Shown here one piece after another: positions 53,948-64,000 of a DNA stretch of 64,000 nt; position 1 is the first letter of the stretch; every line of letters starts with the position of its first letter. The position numbers and the translations under genes are program-made. Location of the stretch: the NCBI RefSeq assembly GCF_002237575.1, contig NZ_CP022535.1:434001-498000 (forward strand), written 5' to 3'. Under the pieces are notes generated by a model. The model worked only from the letters and a program-made list of their open reading frames with translations. It did no database searches and had not been told where the DNA came from. The DNA comes from Spiroplasma corruscae (lineage in GTDB: Bacteria; Bacillota_I; Bacilli_A; Mycoplasmatales; Mycoplasmataceae).

Positions 53948-54916
53948 ATGAAATTTAAATATATAAATAAAAATTTTGATATTAGTAAGATCGATAAATT
54001 ATTATTTAAGTATATAGATAATGAGAATGAAAAAAAGGCTGAAGTTATAGATTCAAAACCTTACAGTTATTGAAAATCAGTATTTAAGTCTTTATTTACT
54101 AAAAAAATCTTTATGATTACACTCGTTATTATGATAATTTATATAATTATGACAATTACAGTTGCAAGAGGTGAGGTACCCGTACCTTCTGATAAAACAA
54201 CTTCAAGACCAGCTTCTCCTAGTAGTGAACATTGATTTGGATTAGGTTTACTTGGTGAAGATCTTTGAAATAAAATTTGAATTGGATCAAGAACTACATT
54301 AGTTTTTGCAGCAGCTATTTCATCAATAGAAATAGTAGTTGGTATTATATTAGGATTAATTTGAGGATATTTTTCAAAACTTGATATTATATTTATTGAA
54401 ATTATTAGATATATCTCATTAATACCATCAATTGTATTATGATTATTAATTATATTGTTGTTTGGTGGTGTTGCAACTATGCCAATTTTAATTCTTGCAA
54501 TATCTATAACAAGTTGAATGGGAATTGCTTCGGTAATTAGAGTACAAACAATTTTAATAAGACATGCAGAGTATAATGTTGCATCTAAAATCTTGGGAAC
54601 AAGAGGGTTTAGAATCATGTTTAAAAATATTTTGCCTAAAATATTACCAATAGTAGTACAAACTGCATCATATTCAATTCCTGGAGCAATTGCATTAGAT
54701 TCAACATTAACTTACTATAATTTTGGATTTGTTAAAGATTTAATAAGTGAAGCTTCATTAGGTTCTATTTTAAATTCTGCATTAATTGATACTACTTGAC
54801 AAGTATATCCTCACTTATTATATATTCCAATTGGAATTATAAGTGGAATGTCCTTATTGTTTTTCGTAACTGGTAAAATAATTTCTGATTCACTAGATCC
54901 AAAACTACATAGATAA
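53948..54916 (+). CDS. oppC: Oligopeptide ABC transporter permease OppC
   Basis: 322 residues, second membrane subunit of the peptide importer. An N-terminal helix (KIFMITLVI-like, about residues 55-75) precedes SSEHWFGLGLLGEDLWNKI, the OppC-type TD-x-x-G-RD-like entry region, then the permease core with EYNVASKILGTRGFRIMFKN as the EAA loop. It starts 12 bases after oppB, and its TAA shares one base with the oppD ATG (TAATG), giving translational coupling. TGA codons are Trp. Confidence 0.87.
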
Positions 54917-56832
54917 TGAAGAATAAAATACTATCATTAAATAATGTTGAGGTAAAATTTAGAATCAGAAAAAATATTTTAACAGCTATTAGAAATGTTT
55001 CTCTTGATGTTTATGATCAGGAAATATTAGCTATTGTTGGAGAATCGGGTAGTGGAAAATCAGTTATAACAAAAACCTTTACAGGAATGTTGGAAATGAA
55101 TGGTTATATTTCAGATGGTTCAATCATTTATTTTCCAAACGAAGAATCTAAAACTACGAATGAATCTTATTTTAAAGAACCAATTGATTTAGTTAGATTA
55201 CAAAAAAATATAATTGATAAATATACAATTAAAGCGGTTACTAAATCATTTAATAAAGAAATTAAGTTAAATAGAAAGTATAAAAATAAGTTAAAAAAAT
55301 TAAATGAAATTAAATTAAACAAAAAAATTAATTATTTTCAGTCGAAGCTAGAAAATTTAATTAATTCTAATAATAAACTTGGTTTAGATTTTTCGAAAAA
55401 ATCAAGTATTAAAATATATAAAGATAAAATTGATATCTTAAAAGATGAATTAAAATATATTAATAATATTGAGTATAGAAATAAAAAAAATGATGATATT
55501 GAATATGATTATTTTCAATTATCTTCAAATAAAAGAAAAATAAAAGGACCTAGTTTATTTGATAAATATAATCTTTTTAAGATAATAAGATTTTTAAAAC
55601 TTTTAAATAGATCCAATTTGGTACTTAATATAGACAGTCTAATAATATTTTTTAAATTAAATCATCTTAAGTTATTATTAAAAAATGTAAAAAATAAAAC
55701 TTTTATAGAAAATCAAAGTCTGTATATAAAAAATACTTTTATTGAATTTTATGAAGAAATATTTACAGAGGAATTTAGCAAATCTTCTTTAAAAATACTT
55801 ATAGAAAAGTACACTTTATTATCGAAAAAACTTGTAATCGATGAAAAAGAATTAATGTTTTATAAAAATAAAAGTTTTAATAGTTTTATTTGTTATTATG
55901 CTTCAAAAACATATAACTTTGAATTAGAAATTTTAATTGAAAATTACATTATAAATTTATTTAATAATAAAACCCTAGATTTAGACAAAATATTTAAAGT
56001 TTGAAATACAATTAAATCTATAAATATATTTAAAAAGTTTAAAGCTTTAAAAGATATTAGAAACTTAAGAGGGAAGACAATTTCTACAATATTTCAAGAT
56101 CCAATGACTTCGTTAAACCCATTGCTATCAGTAGGTTTTCAAATTTCAGAGGTTTTAAGAAAAAAAATAAAAATGTCTAAGAAAAAAGCTAAAAAAGAAG
56201 CAATAGAACTCCTAAAAAAAGTAGGTATTCCAGATGCTGAAAGAAGGTATAAAGATATACCTGGTCAATATTCTGGAGGGATGAGACAAAGGGTTGTTAT
56301 TGCGATTGCATTAGCATGTAGACCAAAAATATTAATATGTGATGAACCAACAACTGCACTAGATGTTACCATTCAAGCACAAATACTTGATTTAATAAAG
56401 GAACTACAAGAAGAGTACAGGTTTACTGTTATATTTATTACACATGATTTAGGAGTTGTTGCAAAACTTGCTGATAGAATTGCTGTTATGTATTCAGGTC
56501 AAATAATTGAGTTTGGAAAAACAGATGAGATATTCCATGATCCAAAACATCCATATACGTGAGCTTTATTATCATCACTCCCACAACTAGGAGAGAAGGG
56601 AAAAGATTTATATTCAATAAAGGGGTCTCCACCTTCCTTGTTTAAAAAAATAAAAGGGGATGCATTTTCTTTAAGAAGTGATTTTGCACTAGAAGTTGAT
56701 AGAGTGTATGAACCACCTATGTTTAAAATTAGTGAAACTCACTATGCTAAAACTTGATTACTTGATGATAGAGCACCAAAAACTCTTAAACCAGAAATTC
56801 TTAATGATTTAAGAAGTAAGATTGAAGATTAA
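54916..56832 (+). CDS. oppD: Oligopeptide ABC transporter ATPase OppD with large insertion
   Basis: 638 residues, about twice a normal OppD. Walker A is GESGSGKS (42-49). About 300 residues of Lys/Asn/Ile-rich sequence (roughly 80-385) then interrupt the ATPase before the Q-loop STIFQDPMTSLNP, signature YSGGMRQRVVIAIALA, Walker B ILICDEPTTALD and H-loop FITHDLG. All catalytic motifs survive, so the insertion must loop out of the fold. The C-terminal oligopeptide-transporter region with HPYTWALLSSLP is present. ATG overlaps the oppC stop. Confidence 0.88.
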
Positions 56833-56851
56833 TAATAGAAAGAGAATTATT

Positions 56852-59020
56852 ATGACAAATATAAAAAAGAGTAATCCTTTTCTGAAAATTCGAGATATTA
56901 GTATTGTTTTTAGGAACAAAGGAAAAAAACTTAAGGCTGTTAATGAGACAACAATTGATATATTTAAAGGAGAAATCTTTGGATTAGTTGGTGAGTCTGG
57001 TAGTGGTAAAACTACAATAGCAAGATCTATAGTTGGTGTTCAAGGTTTAAATGATGGTGCAATTTATATGGATGACGTGATAGTTGCAGGAAAAGCGGAA
57101 AGTTTATATAAATTAAACATTTCGATTACGAAAAAATTACAGGACTTTGAAAACAAAATCTATTCCATAACAAAGAATTTAAAATATTTGTTTGAAGATT
57201 TAAAAAAAATATATTCAAATAATGATGCATCTAAAAAAATAAAGAAAGAAGACTTTATAAATAAATTAAATATTAATAAAATAATTTACATTGATGAAAT
57301 GTATAAGTATAGTTTAGAAATTATTAATAGAATGAGTAAAAAACAAGAAAGAATAGTAAGATTTGTAAAAAATATTACGAAACAAATACCTGAGATTTCT
57401 TTGGAACTTGAAAACTCAATATTAACAAAGCAATATCAAATAAATAAATTAATATTTGAGCTTAAAAAAAATGTTGAAGAAATATTTCTATTAACAAACG
57501 GAATCTTAAATAAGTCTAAAGTTGATCTGAAAAAACTGTACGTATTTTCAGATTTAATAGAACCATTGTTTAATAGTTTAGATAACGTAATTACAAAGAA
57601 TTTATATTTAATTGATTGCATTGAAATATGTAAGAAAATTCAATATGAAAATACATTATTAGTAGCTCCTTCAAAAATTAAAGATAAAAAATTACCATTA
57701 TATTACAAAATGATTTATATTAAAAGAACAGATTTCATTAATGAATGTAATAACCAACTTAATATACTTTATAGTCTAGGAGAAGAAGCTGATAAGAATT
57801 ATATTGAAAAACTTGAATATTTTAAAAGAGACTTTTGGTCTAAAAAAAATATGAACATAAGTGTTTGTAAAAGTATATTGGATTCATTTAGTAATAATAA
57901 TTATGATTATAAGAAGTTGGATATTTATTATAAAAAATTACAAAATACCGACTTTGAAAATACATTAAAGGAGTTGATTACAAGTAGAAAAAAATTGGAT
58001 GATGAAAGTATAGATTCATTAAAAATAGAATTAAACTATATTAAAAAAATTGTAAAAAGAAATATTGTAAAAGATGCCGAACTGATTGAGCACTATTATA
58101 AGTGAAAATCAATTGAGAATAATTATACAAAAAGCGACTATGAAAATATAGTTGAGTTTATTGAATTCTTAGAATTACCTTCTATAGATAATCTGGTAAG
58201 AAAGTCATTTTTCTTTAAACCAATGAGTAAAAAAGATGTAAGAGAAAATAGAAGGAATATTCAAATGATTTTTCAAGATCCAGGTTCATCTTTAAATGAT
58301 AGAATGGCAATTGAAGAAATTGTAGGTGAAGGATTATGTAATTTCAAAAAATTATATAAATCAGAAGAATCTAAAAAAGAATATATGGACTATTATAATT
58401 TACATAATTCAAATAAAATAAGTGATATTAAAAGTATAAAACCAAAAGATGTTAAAAAATACTTAATTCTAAAAACTATTAAATCTGTTGGTTTGTTACC
58501 AGAACATTTATCAAGATATCCACATGAATTTTCAGGTGGTCAGAGGCAAAGAATTGGTATAGCAAGATCGCTTATAATGAAACCTAAAATTATTGTAGCG
58601 GATGAACCAATTTCGGCATTAGATGTTTCGATTAGAGCTCAGGTTCTAAATTTATTTAAAAAGTTTCAGCAAGAACAAGATATTACATTTATATTTGTAG
58701 CACATGATTTAAGTGTTGTTAGATTTATAACTGATAGAATAGCAGTTATATATCACGGGCAAATATTAGAAATGGCTGAAGCTGATGAACTATTCAAAAA
58801 CCCTATTCACCCATATACTAAATCTCTATTATCAGCAATACCTCAACCTGAGCCGTCACTTGCAAGAAATATAAAGAGCTTTGTATATGAGCCTGATAAA
58901 GAACATTATGACTATATTTTTGACTTACCATCATTTAAAAAGTTGGAAGAAGGACATTATGTTTATATAAACAATAGGGAATATAACGAGTATAAAGCTA
59001 AAATAAAAAATATAAAATAG
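56852..59020 (+). CDS. oppF: Oligopeptide ABC transporter ATPase OppF with large insertion
   Basis: 722 residues, over twice a normal OppF. Walker A is GESGSGKT (about 47-54). Some 375 residues, mostly charged and helical, precede the Q-loop MIFQDPGSSLNDRM (about 470). A second short insertion of about 30 residues (YKSEESKKEYMDYYN) lies before signature FSGGQRQRIGIARS, Walker B KIIVADEPISALD and H-loop VAHDLSVV. The C-terminus has HPYTKSLLSAIPQPEP, typical of OppF. ATG 56852 is chosen by homology of the start; an upstream in-frame ATT is not used. Fourth gene of the operon. Confidence 0.88.
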
Positions 59021-59041
59021 AATAAATGAAAGGTTAAAAAA

Positions 59042-61405
59042 ATGAAAAGATTATTAATATCATTAATGTCATTATCATTGGTATCTACACTATCAACTGG
59101 CTTAGTTGTTTCTTGTGGTAAAGATATAGACCCTGACAGTACATATAAGACTGTATTGACTAATGTCGAACATTGAGTGACAGCAAAAACAATGTCTGAA
59201 GGAGATTATTATACTTTAGCCAATACTAACGCAACACCTTTAGCGGGTGATGAGTATGGTAGAGTATTTGGTGATTTATTTTTACCTAAAAAGGAATATT
59301 CAAATAGTGATCCAACAATAGGTTGGCATGATGAAGCTAAAAAGGAATGAAAATATCAATTAAGATCAGATGCAAAGTGATATAGATATAATGGTGAAGT
59401 TGTAAGAAATATTACTGTTAATGATTTTGTCAATACAGCAAGATTTGTTTTAAATCCAATGAATGCATCACCTGTATATAACTTATGAGCTGACTTTATT
59501 AAAGGTGCTAAAGAGATAAATACAGAAGCGCTTGCACAAAAAGATAAAGATGATTATGATTTTGATAAAATATTTGATAATATGTCAAAATCAGGAGGAT
59601 TGGGTATAGAGGCTAATTCAAATGACAATACTGTTAAGTTTACATTAACTAAAAACACTCCTTATTTTGAGTCATTATTAACATATGGTGTTTTTGCTCC
59701 ACTACATGATGAAGTATTAGTAAATCCAAATATTGATAAAGATTATAAATTAGGGTACTACTCAGGGGCATTTTTACCAACAAACTATGTACAAGATTCA
59801 ACTTTAATATTGGATAAAAATAATGATTATTATTTCGCAAATAAAACAGAAGTAAACAGAATTAGAGAGTTAAAAGTGTCTAACGTTACACCTTCAACAG
59901 CTAGAACATTGTTTGAATCAAATCAAAAAACATTAAGTGGTTTTGTGGTTAGTATAAATGATGCACAAGGTTGAGAAAAATATGTAGGTGATCCGGAAAA
60001 TCCTAATAAGTCTGATGGTATGACTAGATACCCAGATAGAGGTGGAGGTTTAGGTTCTTGATTCTTAATGTTTAACTACTTAAACCAAGATTATTATGGT
60101 GCTGATCCAACTAAACAAAAAGAAGCAATTCTAAAATCTAAATTACTTCAAATGAAAGAAGTTAGAGCATATATTTCTGAAACATTAGACAGATCTCAAT
60201 GAGCAAAATATTACTCTTCAATATATGATGGAACTAGTGATATTTCAAGTCAATTAAGAAATACTTTTGTTCCACCTACTTTTGTTAGTGGTGAAGATGG
60301 TAAAGATTATATCGATTATTTTGTTGATTCATTAAATAGTCAAGAAGGATTCGATGCTGATAAAACACAAGAAGGTAAACAGGAGGCTACAAGAGAATTG
60401 CTTCTAGATGGTTCTGATTTTACTAGATCTATGGGACTTGGTGCAAGCTCACTTAAAGATGCATCAAAATTAAGTAGTCAATTAACTAAAAAAGCACAAG
60501 AGCTAAGAAAATTACTAAAAGAAAGTAAGGATGAAGATATAAAATCATACTTTGCAAACGATAATGCCAGCGTTCAATTAATTGATTATGAAAGTCCGGA
60601 TATAAAAACTTCAGTTGGACAAAACATAGGGTTAATGTATCAAAAATTTAATGATATAGAAAACAACCCACTTAAAGTAAATGTAACTTATGCAGCTTCT
60701 GATCAAGAATATACATCAAAATCTACATCAGGTTATTCAGATATTTCTCTAAGTGGTTGAAACCCTGATTATGCAGATCCTATGACATATTTATCAACTA
60801 TAAAAATGGATGGTGATTATGAAGGATATTTAAGAATGGGAAAACTATTTAATTATAGTACTTATGAAGAAGCTTCAAATGGTGGAAAACTAGATGCTTC
60901 TGCAGCATTCCAAGCATTATCAAATGCTGCAAGTTTAAATGTAAATAGTGCAATTAAAGAATTATATAGTAAAGTAATATTGAAAGATAAAAATGATAGT
61001 GGTAGTGGGCAAGCAATTTCTTCACTATTTGAAGACAGATTTAATTATACAAAACAGTTAGTTGAAGCTGATAATAAATTAACTAGTGTAAACTCTGATA
61101 GATATAAAGAATTTAGTAAATTAGAAGCACAAACATTCTATAGTGATTATTATGCAATTCCATTATTAAAAACTAAACCAAAATATCAATTCCAAGTAAC
61201 TTATACATTACCATATCAATTATCAAGTTATGCATATGGTGTAAGTTCAAATAAATACTTTAACATGAAAATGACATCTGTCTTATTACCATATGACGAG
61301 TTAGCAAAAAAACAAGAAGTATTCTTTAAAGAACTTGATGAAGTTAAATCAGATAAATTATCACACATAGACTCATATGTATGAGATAAAAAAGCAGATT
61401 TTTAA
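59042..61405 (+). CDS. oppA: Oligopeptide-binding lipoprotein OppA
   Basis: 787 residues, leader MKRLLISLMSLSLVSTLSTG and lipobox LVVSC (Cys25). The mature protein has an SBP_bac_5-like layout: WKYQLRSDAKWYRYNGEVVR, then ITVNDFVNTARFVLNP (the W-x-x-G-x-x-x-T-A-x-D-x-V motif region), TVKFTLTKNTPYF, and a late GWNPDYADPMTYLS, the peptide-binding WxxDYxDP-type motif. It is longer than E. coli OppA (about 540), as usual in Mollicutes. Ribosome site AAAGG. The last gene of the operon, 21 bases after oppF. Trp codons are TGA or TGG. Confidence 0.9.
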
Positions 61406-61412
61406 TATTATT

Positions 61413-61444
61413 TAAACCTATTCAAAATTGAATAGGTTTTTTTT
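61413..61444 (+). terminator. Terminator of the opp operon
   Basis: Stem AAACCTATTCAA / TTGAATAGGTTT with a very short loop, then T run. Confidence 0.85.
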
Positions 61445-61582
61445 ATGAAACTTATAATCATAGGTATATAACTTTCTAAAAATATGTTATTAAATATAAA
61501 TAACATATTAGACTAAATAATCAATATCTTTTATAACTTATTCATTAATGTATAATTATATTAATATTAAGGATAAAACGGT

Positions 61583-62281
61583 ATGGATAAAAAATGAGAG
61601 ATTGTTTTTGATTATTTGATGTATTTAATTAGAGAAAATAAAGTACATCCTGGTGAAGTTCTACCAAGTCAAAATATGTTAAAAACAAAATTTAAGTACT
61701 CAGAACAACCTATAAGAATAGCATTTAATAAATTAATTGAATTAAAAATAGTAAAATCTGTTAATGGAAAAGGATTTGTAGTTCAAGATAAAATTAAAAA
61801 TAATTTATTATTTAGTTTTAGAGAGTTATTTCCTGATTCAATAAACAAATATACTTATTTTAATGAAATTAATTGTGATACTAAGTTTTCTAAAATAAGT
61901 GGGTATCAAGAAGGTAGTGTTTTATTGGAATTTCATTGTACTAGAATGTCAAATGATAAAAAAGTAATATTATTCCAAATTAGCTATTTATTAAAAGAAA
62001 AGTTTATAGGTTTAACCCTAGAAAAATTAAATAATAACGGCTTAATGCATTACATTGAAAATAATACTAATTCTATTGTTAGTCATGCAACAAAAAAAAT
62101 TAATTATGTTAAAAACGTTGAAGATATATTAGATAAGTTTGACCATTTTGATGAATCAATCGATGCATTGATTCTTGATGAGGGCAAAGTTTATGATATT
62201 TTCGGAGAAGTATTAGAGTATAGAAAAAGTTATTATAAACCAGAAGAGTTTGAGTGAAATTTTATAGAGTGACGAAAATAA
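61583..62281 (+). CDS. GntR-family transcriptional regulator (HutC/UTRA type)
   Basis: 232 residues. An N-terminal winged helix (IVFDYLMYLIRE, GEVLPSQNMLKTKF, then EQPIRIAFNKLIELKIV and the wing NGKGFVVQDK) is followed by a UTRA-like effector domain (LEFHCTRMSNDKKVILFQIS, then GEVLEYRKSYY). Regulators of this group, such as TreR, NagR and FrlR, bind sugar phosphates. It starts with AAGGAT; TGA at 61595 is Trp. It lies 21 bases before the PTS gene on the same strand, so it probably controls it. TreR-like function is an inference from that pairing. Confidence 0.85.
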
Positions 62282-62302
62282 AATTACATAGAAAGGTATA
62301 TT

Positions 62303-64000
62303 ATGAAGAAAGTTAATTATGCAATTGAAGCACAAAGGTTTTATGATGCTGTTGGTGGTAAAGATAATATTGATAATTACTTACATTGCGTTACTAGACT
62401 TCGTTTCAATATTAAAGATAAAGAAAAAGTTAATATTAGTGCGATTAAGGAGTCTCCGATTGCCAAAGGTACTAATTGAACACAAAATCAATTACAAATA
62501 ATATTGGGAACCGGTGTTGTTGAATCAGTTTACGCTGAGGTACAAAAGATTTATAATAAAACAGAAAAAACTTCAACAGAAGATTTGCAAAAAAGTAAAA
62601 AAGAATCATTTGAAGAATTCAAACTTAAAGCTAAAGAGTCAAAAGAAGCAATTAGAAATAGGGGAGGAAAGTTTGCTTGAATACAATTAAGTATGAAAGC
62701 ATTAGGTGATATTTTCTTACCAATTGTACCAGCTATAGTTGCTGCTGGACTTGCAATGGGATTTGCAGCGTTATTTCAAAATATATTTCATTATGATACA
62801 GAATCTTTATTAGGAAAAATACTTGATATTATTACTAAAACAGCTTTTAGCTCGTTATCAGTACTAGTATGTTGATCAACTGTAAAAAAATTTGGTGGAA
62901 GCCCTGTTTTAGGGATAATAGTAGGATTAATGTTAATAAGTCCTTTGTTACCAGATAAGGGTTCAATTGCAACTTGAAATGCTCAACAAGATTTTGCAAG
63001 TTCATTTGACGCAAGTAAATTTGATGGTAAAGATATGCAAACTGTTTGAAAAGAAGCAACAGGATTGGGTTGAATGACTAATCCAGTTGTTCCAATTAAA
63101 TTGTGAATTATTCCAATAACAGGTTATCAAGGATCTGTTTTACCTGCATTAGTAATTGGTATAGGAGTTGCATATTTAGAAAAATGAATAAAAACTTGAA
63201 TGCCAAAGGCTGTTAACATAATATTTACACCATTTTTAACTATTGTAGTTTCATTATTAGTAGCTTTATTTGTATTGGGACCAATATTATTAATGGTTGA
63301 AGAAGGTATTTTAATAGCAACACAAGCAATTTTAAGTATTCCATTTGGTTTTGGTACAGGTTTAATAGCTGGTATTTTACAAGCTATCGTCATCACTGGA
63401 TGTCATCAAATATTACAAGGATTAGAAATGCAACTTGTAATTAAAGGTAACACACCAGATGCAGCAGGGCACTTAAGTGGTTCAATCTTTAATGCAATAT
63501 GAACAGCATCAATTATTTCACAAGGTGGAGCTGCAATGGCTGTTGCGATAAAAGCGAAATCTAAACAACAAAGAAACTTAGGTATATCATCTGCAACTTC
63601 TACATTTTTCGGAATAACTGAACCAGCAATATTTGGTGTCAATTTACCAGCAATAAAACCATTTATATTTGCATCAGTTGGTGGATTCGTTGGTGGTTTA
63701 TTTGCTGGAATATTTAGTGTAACATGCAAAGGAATGGGTGTTACAGTAATACCAGGACTTATATTATATACAAATGATATTAAAAATTTATTATTAATGA
63801 TTGCATTAAATGTAATTTCATTTGGAGTAGCTTTCTCTCTTACTTTCTTCTTTTATTGAGAAGCTGGTAGAAAAGTTACACAAAAAGCATTAGATGCATT
63901 TAATAAAAAAATAAATGAATTCAAAGTAAAATTAAGTAATATTAAAAATCAAGTATCTGAAGTAAAAAGCGAAGTAATTTTAAAAAGAATGGAAATAAGA
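62303..64000 (+). CDS. PTS EIIBC permease, sucrose/trehalose/beta-glucoside family (3' end outside window)
   Basis: 566 residues are visible. The EIIB domain comes first, with phospho-cysteine in NYLHCVTRLRF (Cys29) and GTGVVESVYAEVQ. After a charged linker comes an EIIC domain with about ten helices, containing LGDIFLPIVPAIVAAGLAMG, the NPVVPIKLW region, the ITGCHQILQGLE motif and TSTFFGITEPAIFGVNL, the sugar-contact signature of this family. Trehalose is favoured by the GntR-type regulator upstream, sucrose and beta-glucosides remain possible. The chain runs beyond 64000, where an EIIA domain could follow. Many TGA Trp. Ribosome site AAAGG. Confidence 0.9.

Noticed and set aside
1-64000. 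CRISPR array, restriction-modification or toxin-antitoxin locus
   Set aside because: No regularly spaced short repeats, methylase motifs or toxin-antitoxin pairs were seen; the only clear tandem repeat is the coding one at 38378-38845.

Overview
The window is a very AT-rich Mollicutes chromosome segment. TGA is read as tryptophan almost everywhere: most genes stay open only if TGA is sense, as in the PTS, Opp, ParE/ParC, RecD2 and P-type ATPase genes. The many diacyl-lipoprotein leaders ending in a VVSC or IISC lipobox, the two spiralin-like surface proteins, the p37/p29/p69-type ABC operon and the PTS genes point to Entomoplasmatales (Spiroplasma or the Mesoplasma/Entomoplasma group). The species cannot be named from the sequence alone. 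Coordinates below assume translation table 4.

Layout. 0-1 kb: guaC (cut by the window edge) and a flavodoxin-fold NADH:quinone/azoreductase on the minus strand, divergent from udk. 1.8-7.3 kb: two long paralogous lipoproteins flanking a membrane protein whose promoter looks leaderless. 7.4-16.3 kb: parE, an unknown gene and parC, then a P-loop kinase-like gene and recD2. 16.4-21 kb: a membrane protein, then nagA, a membrane protein, a Gfo/Idh/MocA oxidoreductase and deoC, tightly packed. 21-22.5 kb: convergent nicotinamide phosphoribosyltransferase. 22.7-27.4 kb: a p37-p29-p69-like ABC transporter with a double permease. 27.4-34.9 kb: DHH phosphoesterase, coiled-coil protein, stand-alone PTS EIIC, convergent coaBC, rpsU, a basic protein and a DUF3137-like protein.

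35-40 kb is a surface-lipoprotein region: two spiralin-like genes with the same start-site hairpin, an aldo/keto reductase, a decayed spiralin-like relic, two short lipoproteins and an RDD-family pseudogene. 40-46.5 kb: an amino-acid permease with a possible leader peptide, a small membrane protein and a P-type cation ATPase. 46.5-52.2 kb is gene-poor and decaying. It holds three diverged relic copies of one unidentified minus-strand gene, each followed by a short plus-strand ORF, and between them one intact, long, membrane-anchored putative zinc metalloprotease. In that protein the EFFAE helix, which in anthrax-lethal-factor-like zincins follows HExxH, lies about 340 residues before it. 52.7-61.4 kb: a complete oligopeptide importer in the order oppB-C-D-F-A; both ATPases carry very large insertions. 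61.5-64 kb: a GntR-type regulator and the first part of a sucrose/trehalose/beta-glucoside-type PTS EIIBC gene.

The gene set fits a wall-less, nutrient-scavenging bacterium: peptide import, PTS sugar uptake, amino-sugar and deoxyribose catabolism, nucleotide and NAD/CoA salvage, and a large lipoprotein surface. No rRNA, tRNA, CRISPR array, replication origin or intact insertion sequence was found by eye.
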